From positions 186,001 to 250,000 of the forward strand of contig JAPDFW010000057.1 of the NCBI GenBank assembly GCA_028826165.1: a DNA stretch of 64,000 nucleotides. The letters are read 5' to 3'. This stretch comes from Anaeramoeba ignava. Its lineage: Eukaryota > Metamonada > Anaeramoebidae. The position numbers and the translations under genes were made by a program. Within the stretch, counting starts at the first letter, position 1, and every line of letters begins with the position of its first letter. The notes under the pieces are model-generated. The model did no database searches. It was not told the origin of the DNA and saw only the letters and a list, made by a program, of their open reading frames with translations. Positions 19,143-31,375 of this stretch are shown here, one piece after another.

Positions 19143-21092
19143 ATGGATTCTTCACTTTTTGAACTTATAAAATGTTCCAACTGCAAAGAAATATTTCAAG
19201 ATAACTGTCGAGATCTTCCAGTCTGCACGCACTCATTATGTACGAAATGCCTTAACAAAGCAACAGAAGTTGAAAAAATTGGGGACAATTTACAAAGCCT
19301 AGAATTTGCAATACGGGTTGTATGCCCAGTATGCGGGGCGAGTTTCAAGATGGGACAAGACGTTGAAGACGAACTACCGCTTAACGAGACGATCAACTTT
19401 ATTGGGGGATTATATCGGTTAGTAAATGAGAATTTCAGTAAGAAAAAACAGTGTGGCGAGTGTGAAAAACGGGAAGCAGAGTTTTACTGCAAAACATGCA
19501 AGGCGCATTTATGCAAGGAGTGTTCGGACTTGATCCACACAAGCAAGATGTTCAAGAAGCATGAGCTCATTGCGAGCAAACTTGCGTTGAGCGCAGAAAG
19601 CGCGCTGTTTAAGTGCCCAAAGCACCCGTCAAAAACAAAGGAATATTATTGCAAAGATTGTGATGCTTCTTTATGTATTGATTGTCTCTTTTTGGAAAAT
19701 CACAAAGATCACGTGATTGTCGAACTCGGCAAGATTTTCCAGGGATCCACTGGCAGAATCAAGCAGCAGCTCAATAAAACTTCGCAAACAATTGAGCGCA
19801 TCATCCAATTTGACAAGCATTTGGAAAACTTACTTTCCGAAATCGAAATCAATAAGGACCAAATTCTTGGTGATGTCGAGCTCAATTCCCAGGAGGCTCG
19901 CAGATACATCGATTCCGCAAAGCAAAGGGTCATGATCCAGACAGATTTTCTTTTCAACGAAATGAAATCAAAGAGCGAACTCATTCAAACTGCTATTCAA
20001 AGAAGAATCAATGAAATGACGCTTTGCCAAAATACCGCCAAAGAAGTTATGCAGTTCAAAAACAACGCCTTGATTCTCAACGAAATCGAGGCCGTTATCA
20101 CATTTCTTCAGCAGATTTCCGACGTTCCTGAATTCGAGGATGTTGAGCCAGAAGACTTCGAAATTGAGTCAGCATTTGCCGATCCAAATGAAATTTTTCG
20201 CGGATTCGGGAAAATTTTAGGGAAAACCGGACCGCAACATTTTGGAGGAGGGGTTATTGAGATTACTGGCCAGGAAGAGTTTCCTGAGAAAATTGTCTGC
20301 GAGCAATTAATTATCAAAAACGGGGGAGTTCTTACTGTGAAACCCTGGGATGGAACAAGCGGCGGTACATTGAAAATCTACGCAAAACAGCGCGTGGTTA
20401 TTGAGAAGGGCGGGCGCATTGATCTCAGCGGGAAGGGCTATCGCGGTGGCGATGCTGTTGCGCAATCTTTCAACGGAAAGGCCAATCAAGGAGAGTCTTA
20501 TTTGGGATATGGAGGCGATGATCAAGTCGCGAATTCCGGTGGCGGAGGTGCCGGATTAGGTTCCAGTGCCTTCGGTGGCTTTGGTGGCGGCGGCGGTGGA
20601 TACGGCGATCAAGGCAAAGATGCTGAGGCTAATCGTTATAGCGGCCAGCTTCATCCTGGTGCTAAAGGAGGTGAGATCTACGGTGATGAAAAAATCTCAA
20701 CTCTCTATCTCGGTTCAGGTGGTGGCTCAGGCCATCCTTACTCAAATGGTCAAACAAAAGGAAAAGGCGGCAACGGCGGTGGTGCTATCTTCATCCAGTC
20801 TCGTTCCCTTTCTAATGATGGCGAAATTCTTTGCAACGGTGAGAACGGTGAAGATGCTGTAAACTCAACTTATGGTTCTGGTGGCGGCGGTGGAAGTGGT
20901 GGTTCCATTTTGATCATCGCTAATCTTACTAATAACGGCACAATCTCTGCTAAAGGTGGTCTTGGTGGAAAGGCTTTCCCTTCTGCTTCTCCTGGTATTA
21001 ATTCTTCTGGTGGTGCTGGTGGTGATGGTAGAATTGCTGTTTTCGGTCCAGCAAAAGGAATTAGTTCTACTCCTGCTTGGAAAAAATTCTAA
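19143..21092 (+). CDS. TRIM-like RING/B-box protein with glycine-rich C-terminal domain
   Basis: Single exon, 649 residues. Residues about 11-65 form a RING-type zinc finger (CSNC, CTHSLCTKC, CPVC). Two B-boxes follow: CGEC-FYC-CKAHLCKEC-H at about 100-140, and CPKH-YYC-CDASLCIDC-HKDH at about 155-195. A coiled coil covers about 205-340. This RING/B-box/coiled-coil order is that of TRIM-type ubiquitin ligases. The last about 280 residues are Gly-rich with recurring short strands (GGVLTVKPWDG, GGTLKIYAK, GGRIDLSGKGYRGG, GGAIFIQSR, GGSILIIA), most like a parallel beta-helix. Base use is unlike all neighbours. It is far richer in G and C, with many CGC, CTC and GGC codons, and has no homopolymer tracts inside the frame. 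High expression with codon selection or recent acquisition are both possible. A substrate cannot be predicted. Confidence 0.88.
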   Translation: MDSSLFELIKCSNCKEIFQDNCRDLPVCTHSLCTKCLNKATEVEKIGDNLQSLEFAIRVVCPVCGASFKMGQDVEDELPLNETINFIGGLYRLVNENFSKKKQCGECEKREAEFYCKTCKAHLCKECSDLIHTSKMFKKHELIASKLALSAESALFKCPKHPSKTKEYYCKDCDASLCIDCLFLENHKDHVIVELGKIFQGSTGRIKQQLNKTSQTIERIIQFDKHLENLLSEIEINKDQILGDVELNSQEARRYIDSAKQRVMIQTDFLFNEMKSKSELIQTAIQRRINEMTLCQNTAKEVMQFKNNALILNEIEAVITFLQQISDVPEFEDVEPEDFEIESAFADPNEIFRGFGKILGKTGPQHFGGGVIEITGQEEFPEKIVCEQLIIKNGGVLTVKPWDGTSGGTLKIYAKQRVVIEKGGRIDLSGKGYRGGDAVAQSFNGKANQGESYLGYGGDDQVANSGGGGAGLGSSAFGGFGGGGGGYGDQGKDAEANRYSGQLHPGAKGGEIYGDEKISTLYLGSGGGSGHPYSNGQTKGKGGNGGGAIFIQSRSLSNDGEILCNGENGEDAVNSTYGSGGGGGSGGSILIIANLTNNGTISAKGGLGGKAFPSASPGINSSGGAGGDGRIAVFGPAKGISSTPAWKKF

Positions 21093-21281
21093 AATCTTTC
21101 TTTTCTTCTTTTCTCTTCTTCTCTCTTCTTTTTATATTTCTTTTCTCTTTTTTTTTTAAAAAAGCAAAAAAAAAATTTTCCCGAATTCTAAAAAAAAAAT
21201 TTTTTTCTTTCTTTTTATTTTTGCTTTTTTAAAAAAGAAATAATTTTTTTTTTCCTTATTCTCTTATTCTTTTATTCCTTC
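21093..21281. other. Convergent 3' intergenic region
   Basis: Pyrimidine-rich sequence between the TRIM-like stop and the NCBP1 stop, with long T runs. No gene seen. Confidence 0.6.
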
Positions 21282-24200
21282 TTAATTTAAAAATCTAACC
21301 ATTTCTTTAATACTTTCAAAAAGTGTAACAACTCTTCGATCTGGTTTTGAAGGAAGAACTGAATCCAAAAGATTCAAACAACCGATAACTTGTTTGTGAT
21401 ATCTGCGAACCAAAGCAAAAAGCAAACCCGAAACTTCATCAAACCAAGAATCAAACGGGTTTGCTTGATTTTTATCACTAATTTCCATATGAGAAGAGAT
21501 GACAACAAAAAACTTTTGGATGAGATTGAGGAAAATTTCCTTTTCTTCGTTAATAACTTCTGAATAAACATTTTCCAAATCAACATCCATTTGCAAATCT
21601 GAATCTGATCCAAATTCATCTTCTCCAATAACTTGTTTTTTTTCATCTTCTGTTTCTTGTTTCTTTTGCTTTTTTTTGCGGACTATTCTTGATCTTCTTG
21701 TTGAATGAATTAGTGCATTTGAAAGAATTTCCCAAAGTGAACTTGAATGGAAAAGTTGTTTGTTTTCGATTGAAATGAACCAGTTAATTATTGATTGAAT
21801 ATCTATTATATTCAATTCTAAGAATTTGTTCATTATTAATGAAATATGTTGAGCAGATTTTTGCCAAAACTGGTAAACTATTGAAACAATTGCTTGTTTT
21901 TGTTTTGGGAGTTTGTTCAGGTGAATTAAGATTGGTGAATATCTAATCAACAAATTAATATGAAATTTAATAATTAATTTTATAATTAATTTTATAATCA
22001 ATTTTATAATCAATTTTATAATTAATTTTATAATCAATTTTATAATTAATTTTATAAATTAATCATTTTATTTTTAATAAATAATTTTTAAATAAATAAT
22101 TTTATAAATAATTTTTAATAAATAATTTTTAATAAATAATAATTTTTAATAAATAATTTTAAATAATTTTTATATAAATATTTTTATATTTTTTATAAAT
22201 AAATAATTTTTATAAATAATTTTTATAAATAATTTTATAAATAATTTTTATAAATAATTTTATAAATAATTTTATAAAAATAATTTTATAAATAATTTTT
22301 ATAAATAATTTTATAAAATAATTTTATAAATAATTTTTATAATAATTTTATAATTTTATAAATAATTTTATAAATAATTTTTATAAAATATTTTATTTTT
22401 TATAAATAATTTTATTTTTATAATTTTATAAATAATTTTTTATTTATAATTTTATAAATAAATTTTTTTAATTTTAATTTTTATAAATATTTTTTTATTT
22501 TATAATTTTATAAAATAATTTTAAATTTATAATTTTATAAATAATTTTATAAAATAATTTAATAATTAATTTTATAAATAATTTTATAATTAATTTTATA
22601 ATTAATTTTATAAATAATTTTTATATGAAATTTTAATAATTAATTTTATAAATAATTTTATTTATAATTTTATAATTAATAATTTTATATTTTATAAATA
22701 ATTTTATATTTAATTTTATATTTAATTTTATAAATTTTTATATTTAATTTTATAAAATAATTTTATAAATAATTTTATAAATAATTTTATATTTAATTTT
22801 ATATATAATTTTATATAAATAATTTAATAAATAATTTTTAATAAAATAATTTATAAAAAATAATTTTATAAATAATTTTATAAATAATTTTATAAATAAT
22901 TTTATAAATAATTTTATAAATAATTTTATAATTAATTTCATATTTAATTTTTTGTATAAATAATTTTATAAATAATTTTATAAATAATTTTATATTTAAT
23001 TTTATAATTAATTTTATAATTTAATTTTATAATTAATTTTATAAATAATTTTATAAATAATTTTATAAATAATTTTATATTTAATTTTATAATTAATTTT
23101 ATAAATAATTTTATAAATAATTTTATAAATAATTTTATATTTAATTTTATAAATAATTTTATAAATAATTTTATATTTAATTTTATATTTTAATTTTATT
23201 TATAATTTCATTGTACTTCTCAATTTTTGCAAATATATGCGTAAAACTTTTTGATCCTGATTGAAGTAATGCTTGAGTAGTCATATCAATTACAGTATCA
23301 AAAGGAATACTTGGAATTATTTCAGTATCAAGCCAATGAATAATTTTCTCAGGTTGTTCTTTATTTTGCAATTTACTCAGCAATTCTGTTGATTTAATTG
23401 CAACCTTATTATGCAATTCCTGTTTCTCCTTTTCTTCTTGAGTTTTTGCTTCAACTGAAGAAATACCTAAATAAGAAAATTTAGGTTCAACAATTGGAGG
23501 CATTAAAATTTTCATTTTTTCTGGAAGTGCTTGCAAAATTCTCTTATGATAAGATAACCGAATGCATCTTACTAAAATATCATTTATAAACTTTCTTTTT
23601 GTATTTGTGGGATTTAATTCAACAACTTCTCCCCAACTTTCCCACTTCCAAATAAATTGAAAATTTGATAAATGAACTGCAAACCATTCAACAAATCGAT
23701 AATAACATTCAGTTTCAAATAAAGTCAATTTTTGGAAACATGAATCAATTAATATTCCTAATCGTGGTGGAATTTTTGATTCTCGAAATAAATGAATAAA
23801 AGTTCTTGTATAATACATTAAATGAGAAGGAGATCTTGGCAAAATGAAAATTTGAGCGAATGATGTCTTTTTTATATTTTTAAATTTAAATATTATTTTT
23901 AATTTAATATTATTTTTTAATTAAATATTATTTTTAAATTTAATAATATTTTTAAATTTAATATTATTTTTAAATTAATTATTATTTTTAAATTTAATAT
24001 TATTTTTAAATTAAATATTATTTTTTTAAAATTATTTTTAAAAATATTATTTTTAAAAATTTTAATATTATTTTTAAATTTAATATTATTTTTAAAATTA
24101 AAAATATTATTTTTTTAAAAATTAAATATTATTTTTAAATTAAATATTATTTTTTTAAAATTAAATATTATTTTTGAATTAAATATTATTTTTAAAATTA

Positions 24201-25924
24201 AATAATATTTTTAAATTTAATATTATTTTTTTAAATTTTTAATTTAATATTATTTTTAAATTAATTATTATTTTTTTAAAAATTAATTATTATTTTTAAA
24301 ATTAAAATTATTATTTTTAAAATTAATTATTATTTTTAAATTTAATATTATTTTTAAATTTATTATTATTTTTGAATTTAATATTATTTTTGAATTAATT
24401 GTTATTTTTGAATTATTTTTAAATTAAATATTATTTTTGTACTTCAACAATAATTTGATAAAAAGTTGATTTTTCAATTGATTGATGAAGTGGAAAAGAC
24501 ATCATTTCTGTAACTGCTTGACTTGAGTTTTCATCCAAAAATTTAAGATTTTCTTCTATTAAAATTCTAAGTGCAAGAACATCTGAATTTAATACAATTT
24601 TATCTTTTGAACGATATTCTTTTGAATAAAATGGGAATATTGGTGTTGTCATTGTAAAATTATCATTAAACTAAATTTGATTTAAAAAATTAAAATTAAA
24701 ATTATAATTAAAATTATATTTTTCTTTTCAAATCCTCTTCAATAATAAAAATACTTTAGTAGGAATAGTCAATTTTTGCATTTCATGAACTTCATTTGTA
24801 TTCAAAATTGTAAGAAAATTAATTGAATAATCAGGAAGAATATTTAATTTCCAAGAATTATCTCTACATTCATTAACAATTCGAAATAAATTTTGAAGTT
24901 GATCTTCTGGTAAATTTTCTTCTTCATTAATTTTAAGCATCGAAACATATTTTAATCCAGAATAATTTCTACTTGAAATATACATTTCAATTCTACCAAG
25001 TAATTGCTTAACATTTTCTTTCTTTTCAGATATAAATAAACTTCCATTCTTTCAAAATAATTTTAACAAAATAAATCAATTTGTTTTTTTTTTTTAAAGA
25101 AATTTTTCATTAATTTTTCCTTTTTTAATCTAAAAGTTAATTTTTAACTGAATTTTTAAAGTTATTTCTTTTTATACAAATAATAAAGATCCTAAAATTA
25201 ATTTTGCAAAAAAATCTTTTGTTGATTGTGTTTGATTTTCTATCAAATAATTTGAAAGAGTCTCTAATAATGTGATATAAGAATTAAGCTTTAAAACATT
25301 ATTACGAACTAAATCACCAATAAATCGAAGCTTTTTGGATGAATTTCAAAAAAAAATTTAATTCAAAAAAATTTAATTCAAAAAAATTTAATTCAAAAAA
25401 ATTTAATTCAAAAAAATTTAATTCAAAAAAATTTAATTCAAAAAAATTTAATTCAAAAAAATTTAATTCAAAAAAATTTAATTCAAAAAAATTTACAGTT
25501 GAATTTGCTTCATAAAATTTTGCATTTGAAATGAAATGGAAAAGATATTCAATAACTATTCTTATAGATTCCTTTCCAAGTTCATAATTTTTATTATTCA
25601 GTAAACCAATAATTGTTGCATAAAAAGGAGTTTTAAAAGGCAAATGAATTGAACTAATTTTTATTATCACAAAAAAAAATTTTTAATTAAAGTTTTTGTT
25701 TATTTGTTTTAATTAAATTTTTTTTTTAATTACCAATCAATAAGTAAATCAATTAATAATTTTTGATTTTTATCTTCTTCTTCTTTTAATTTATTCACAA
25801 TATCATTAATTTGCTGTTCTATTGGTGATTCACTTTCTTTTTGACTAATTAACTCATCAAAATATTTTATTCTAAGTTGTTTTCTTGTTTCAGATTCTTT
25901 ATGATTTAAACTTAATTCTTGCAT
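21282..25924 (-). CDS. NCBP1: Nuclear cap-binding protein subunit 1 (CBP80), seven exons
   Basis: Exons on the minus strand are 25924-25734, 25653-25497, 25330-25178, 25048-24755, 24670-24443, 23866-23217 and 21942-21282. Phases agree throughout and the product is 777 residues (human 790). NCBP1 binds NCBP2 at the m7G cap and links capping to splicing, export and decay. Conserved stretches include YATIIGLLNNKNYELG and RFIGDLVRNNVL (first MIF4G domain), FVEWFAVHLSNFQFIWKW, the segment LVRCIRLSYHKRIL, KSFTHIFAKIEKYSPI (joined across the 1,274-base intron), FWQKSAQHISLIMNKF and INWFIS. A charged insertion RIVRKKKQKKQETEDEKK lies in the last exon, where animal proteins also have one. Introns 2, 5 and 6 are expanded by three different satellites, while introns 1, 3 and 4 are short. 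Confidence 0.94.
21958..23195. repeat. TTTTATAAATAA-type satellite in NCBP1 last intron
   Basis: Same 12-bp family as in VPS29 but more degraded between 22060 and 22800, where units lose the 12-base register. Confidence 0.93.
23872..24440. repeat. About 18-bp satellite in NCBP1 intron 5
   Basis: Degenerate tandem of ATATTATTTTTAAATTTA with many one- to three-base changes. It fills the 576-base intron. Confidence 0.9.
25345..25493. repeat. 15-bp satellite in NCBP1 intron 2
   Basis: About ten almost perfect copies of AATTCAAAAAAATTT. It lies directly beside the donor GTAAAT (minus strand, 25496). Confidence 0.96.
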
Positions 25925-26772
25925 TTTAAGTTAATTAAAAAATGAAAAAAATGAAAAAATGAAAAAATGAAAAAATTTTTTTTTAATTTTCTTTTTTAAA
26001 AAAAATCAATTTTAAAATCAAAATTAAATTTGGAATTTAAAATTGGATTTAAAATTGAAATTAGAATTAAAATTGGATTTGGATTTAGATTTGGAATTGG
26101 AATTGGAATTGGATTTGGATTTAATTTTAAAATTGATTTGGAATTGGATTTGGATTTAAAATTGGAATTGGAATTTAAAATTGGATTTGGAATTGGAATT
26201 GGAATTGGATTTAAAATTGGATTTGAATTGGAATTTAAAATTGGATTTGGATTTAGAATTGGAATTGGAATTGGATTTAAAATTGATTTTGAATTATATT
26301 TAAATTTGGATTTAAAATTGGAATTGGAATTGGAATTGGAATTGGAATTGGAATTTAAAATTGGATTTAGATTTAGATTTGGAATTTAAATTGGATTTGG
26401 ATTTGGATTTAGATTTGGAATTGGAATTTAAAATTGGATTTGGATTTAGAATTTAAAATTGGAATTGGATTTAGATTTAGATTTGGAATTGGAATTGAAG
26501 TTGAAATTGATTTTGAATTATATTTAAATTTGGATTTAAAATTGGAATTGGAATTAAAATTGGAATTGGAATTAAAATTGGAATTGGAATTAATTTTGGA
26601 ATTGAAATTTGGAATTGGAATTAAATTTAAATTTGGATTTGAAATTGATTTTGAATTATATTTAAAATTGGAATTGGAATTGGATTTGGATTTGGAATTA
26701 GATTTGGATTTAAAATTTGGAATTGAAATTGGAATTTGGAATGGATTTAAAATTAAAATTGAAATTGGCTTT
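25925..26772. repeat. GGAATT/GGATTT hexamer satellite, intergenic
   Basis: From about 26030 to 26770 the sequence is a degenerate tandem of GGAATT, GGATTT, TTAAAATT and related hexamers, markedly purine-G-biased on the plus strand. It lies between the NCBP1 start and the ankyrin-BTB stop. Bases 25938-25980 hold four AAAAAATG boxes, which read TTTTTTCATTTTTTC towards NCBP1. No gene seen. Confidence 0.85.
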
Positions 26773-29700
26773 TTAGTTTTGAATGAGTTTTTCTAAAATT
26801 AAATCAATAATTGAATTTTCATTTAATTGATAATAATCTTTAACATCTTCAAATTCTTCAATAACTTTGGAAATGATATTTTCTTTTTTTAATTTTTCTT
26901 CTTCAATTTCATCATGATAAAGAAAATAAATTAATTGTTGAATTGCTTCATTTGATTTTCTTGAATAATCATGGACTTGATTTGATGAATCTGAAACACT
27001 TAAAAACATTCCTTTGTATAATTCACTTCTTATTATTAATATTAATTTATGAACTTTAATTTCTTTTTCTTCTGAAACAATTATTTTAAAATCTTTAGTT
27101 GATTCTTGTCCATATAATTTGGAAAAATCTTTTATTATTCCTTTTCTTCCTTTTTTACTTTTAATCCAATTTGAATCAAATCCAATTTCTTTAAAAATAT
27201 ATTCAATTTTCTTTTCTTTTTCAAATAAAAAATCAAAATAATCAGAATCGGAATCGAAATCGGAATCAGAATCAGAATCAGAATCGGAATCAGAATCAGA
27301 ATCAGAATTAAAAGAAATTTTTTGAGAATTTTTTTGGATTAATTTTTGAGAAATTTGTTGAAAATCAAAAAATCCAGTATAAATGAAATTTAAAGCAAGT
27401 TGAACATCTTCTTTTGATTTTTTTTTACAAATATTGATAAATTTTTGTAAAATTGTTTGATTATTGTTAAATCTTGTTAAAATTATTAATTTATGAATAT
27501 TGAATTTGAAACCGTCATTTGATTGAATTTGATAATCTGAAAAGTTATCATTTGAATTTAATAATTTATTCATATCTTCATTTATTGAATAAACTTTGAA
27601 AAATGATTGAATAAATATTTTTGTAATTTCATTTTTTTTCAGATCCAAAAAATTTGCATCATTCATTAACATCAAATCGATTAAATATTTATTGTTATAC
27701 TTAATTAATAATGAAAGGGCTGTTTCATTATTATTTGTTTTTGAATTAATATCAATTCCTTTTGAAATTAAATACTTAACAATTTCAAATGAATTTTCAT
27801 TTTGATTTTCACAAGCAATATGTAAAACTGTTTCATTATTATTTGTTTTTGAATTAATATCAATTCCTTTTGAAATTAAATATTGAATAATTTCAAATGA
27901 TGGATTTTGATTTCTGCAGGCAAAATGTAAAACTGTTTCATTATCATTTGTTTTTGAATTAATATCAATTCCTTTTGAAATTAAATATTGAATAATTTCA
28001 ATTCCTGATTTTGGATTTATATTTTCACAAGCAATATGTAAAGCTGTTTGGTTATAAATTGTTTTTGAATTAATATCAATTCCTTTTGAAATTAAATATT
28101 TAATAATTTCAAATGAATTTTCATTTTTATTTCTGCAAACAATATGTAAAGCTGTTTGATTATTATTTGTTTTTGAATTAATATCAATTCCTTTTGAAAT
28201 TAAATATTTAACAATTTCTATTGAATTTGAATTTTTATTTCTGCAAACAATATATAAAGCTGTTTGATTATTATCTGTTTTTGAATTAATATCAATTCCT
28301 TTTGAGATTAAATACTTAACAATTTCAAATGAATTTTCATTTTGATTTTCACAAGCAATATGTAAAGCTGTTTGATTATTATTTGTTTTTGAATTAATAT
28401 CAATTCCTTTTGAAATTAAATATTTAACAATTTCTATTGAATTTGGATTTGAATTGAAACAAGCAAAATGTAAAGCTGTTTCATTATCATTTGTTTTTGA
28501 ATTAATATCAATTCCTTTTGAAATTAAATATTTAATAATTTCTATTGAATTTGGATTTGAATTTTGGCAAATAAAATGTAAAGTTGTTTGATTATCATTT
28601 GTTTTTGAATTAATATCAATTCCATTTGAAATTAAATATTCAATAATTTCAATTGATGGATTTTGATTTAAACAAGCAAAATGTAAAGCTGTTTGATTAT
28701 AAATTGTTTTTGAATTAATATCAATTCCTTTTGAAATTAAATATTTAACAATTTCAATTCCTAATTTTGGATTTGGATTTCTGCAAGCAATATGTAAAGG
28801 TGTTTGATTATCATTTGTTTTTGAATTAATATCAATTCCTTTTGAAATTAAATATTTAATAATTTCAATTGAATTTGGATTTGGATTGAAACAAGCAAAA
28901 TGTAAAGCTGTTTCATTATAATTTGTTTTTGAATTAATATCAATTCCATTTGAAATTAAATATTGAATAATTTCTATTGAATTTAGATTTGTATTTCTGC
29001 AAATAAAATGTAAAGCTGTTTGATTATAAATTGTTTTTGAATTAATATCAATTCCTTTTGAAATTAAATATTTAATAATTTCAAATGAATCTTCATTTTT
29101 ATTTCTGCAAGCAATATGTAAAGCTGTTTGGTTATTATCTGTTTTTGAATTAATATCAATTCCTTTTGAAATTAAATATTTGATAATTTCAATTCCTGAT
29201 TTTGGATTTTGATTTAAACAAGCAATATGTAAAGCTGTTTCATTATAATTTGTTTTTGAATTAATATCAATTCCATTTGAAATTAAATATTGAATAATTT
29301 CAATTGGATTTGGATTTGGATTTTTGCAGGCATAATGTAAAACTGTTTCATTATTATTTGTTTTTGAATTAATATCAATTCCTTTTGAAATTAAATATTC
29401 AATCATTTCAATTGAATTTGGATTTTGATTTAAACAAGCATAATGTAAAACTGTTTCATTATAATTTGTTTTTGAATTAATATCAATTCCTTTTGAAATT
29501 AAATATTCAATAATTTCGATTGAATTTGGATTTGTATTTTGGCAGGCAAAATGTAAAACTGTTTCATTATTATTTGTTTTTGAATTAATATCAATTCCTT
29601 TTGAAATTAAATATTCAATCATTTCAATTCCTGAATTTGGATTTTGATTTAAACAAGCAAAATGTAAAGCTGTTTGATTATAAATTGTTTTTGAATTAAT

Positions 29701-31270
29701 ATCAATTCCTTTTGAAATTAAATATTCAATCATTTCAAATGATGGATTTTGATTTCTGCAGGCATAATGTAAAACTGTTTCATTATTATCTGTTTTTGAA
29801 TTAATATCAATTCCTTTTGAAATTAAATATTCAATCATTTCAATTCCTAATTTTGGATTTTGATTTGAAACAAGCAAAATGTAAAGCTGTTTCATTATTA
29901 TTTGTTTTTGAATTAATATCAATTCCTTTTGAAATTAAATATTTAATAATTTCAATTGAATTTGGATTTTGATTTTGGCAAGCAAAATGTAAAGCTGTTT
30001 CATTATCATTTGTTTTTGAATTAATATCAATTCCTTTTGAAATTAAATATTCAATAATTTCTATTGAATTTGGATTTGAATTTTGGCAAATAAAATGTAA
30101 AGTTGTTTCATTATCATTTGTTTTTGAATTAATATCAATTCCTTTTGAAATTAAATATTTAATAATTTCAATTGAATTTGGGTTTTGATTTAAACAAGCA
30201 AAATGTAAAGCTGTTTGATTATAAATTGTTTTTGAATTAATATCAATTCCTTTTGAAATTAAATATTTAATAATTTCAATTGAATTTGGATTTGGATTTA
30301 AACAAGCAATATGTAAAGCTGTTTCATTATCATTTGTTTTTGAATTAATATCAATTCCTTTTGAAATTAAATATTGAATAATTTCTATTGAATTTGGATT
30401 TGGATTTTGGCAAATAAAATGTAAAGCTGTTTCATTATAAATTGTTTTTGAATTAATATCAATTCCATTTGAAATTAAATATTTAATAATTTCAAATGAA
30501 TTTGGATTTGGATTTAAACAAGCAAAATGTAAAGCTGTTTTATTATTATTTGTTTTTGAATTAATATCAATTCCTTTTGAAATTAAATATTTAACAATTT
30601 CAAATGAATCTTCATTTTTATTTCTGCAAGCAATATGTAAAGCTGTTTGGTTATAAATTGTTTTTGAATTAATATCAATTCCATTTGAAATTAAATATTC
30701 AATCATTTCAATTCCTGAATTTGGATTTGGATTTAAACAAGCAAAATGTAAAGCTGTTTGATTATAAATTGTTTTTGAATTAATATCAATTCCTTTTGAA
30801 ATTAAATATTTAATAATTTTAATTGAATTTGGGTTTTGATTGAAACAAGCAATATGCAAAACTGTTTGGTTATAAATTGTTTTTGAATTAATATCAATTC
30901 CTTTTGAAATTAAATATTTGATAATTTCGATTGAATTTTCATTTTTATTTCTGCAAGCAAAATGTAAAGGTGTTTGATTATCATTTGTTTTTGAATTAAT
31001 ATCAATTCCTTTTGAAATTAAAATTTCAAGTATTTCTGTTCTTGAATTATTTATAATTGCAATATGTAATGAATTTCTTCCTAAATTATCAATTAATTTT
31101 GGATCAGCTTTTTTTTCAATTAAAATTTGAATCATTTCTTTTGAAACTTTTTTTTCGATTGCAAAATGTAAAATTGGTTTGTTTTCTTTTATTAAATCAT
31201 TTTCTGGAATGTTTTCAATTTGTTTCAAGTATTCAATATTGTTTTGTTCAATAATTTCCCAAATATTCAT
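26773..31270 (-). CDS. Giant ankyrin array-BTB-BTB protein, single exon, one frameshift
   Basis: ATG 31270 begins MNIWEIIEQNNIEYLKQI, closely related to the start of the gene at 41810. After three diverged ankyrin repeats come 31 units of about 36 residues that each contain LIS(K/N)GIDINSKT followed by a TALHFAC-type helix. They are near-identical at the DNA level. The C-terminal part has a degenerate BTB segment (FSDYQIQSNDGFKFNIHKLI), a (Ser-Asp)n stretch, then DSNWIKSKKGRKG and a second BTB with IRSELYKGMFLSV and SNQVHDY. An extra T at 29864-29866 (GATTTGAAAC where other units have GATTGAAAC) shifts the frame after HFACF. The frame is then open from there to the TAA at 26773. If this single base is an error, the protein is about 1,500 residues. 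Ankyrin arrays bind proteins, but no partner can be named. Confidence 0.85.
27718..31040 (-). repeat. Homogenised 102-111 bp ankyrin repeat array, 31 copies
   Basis: Each unit carries TTTTTGAATTAATATCAATTC (plus-strand sense) almost unchanged. Variation is concentrated in two places: the residue pair after SKT (IY, ND, NN, DN, NY) and the helix-loop words (NPNP, NQNP, NKNE). Unit length varies between 34 and 37 codons, always in frame except at 29864. Confidence 0.92.
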
Positions 31271-31375
31271 TTTATTTTATTTTATTTTTTTAGAAAGAAA
31301 AAAAATGAAAAAATAATTTTTAATTTTTAATTTTTCATTTTTTCCTCTTTCTAAATTATTTAATACTATTATTTT

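Noticed and set aside
26773-31270. CRISPR-like array because of regular near-identical repeats
   Set aside because: The units are translated ankyrin repe­ats in one frame with conserved hydrophobic pattern, about 105 bp long, and the genome is eukaryotic with spliced genes.
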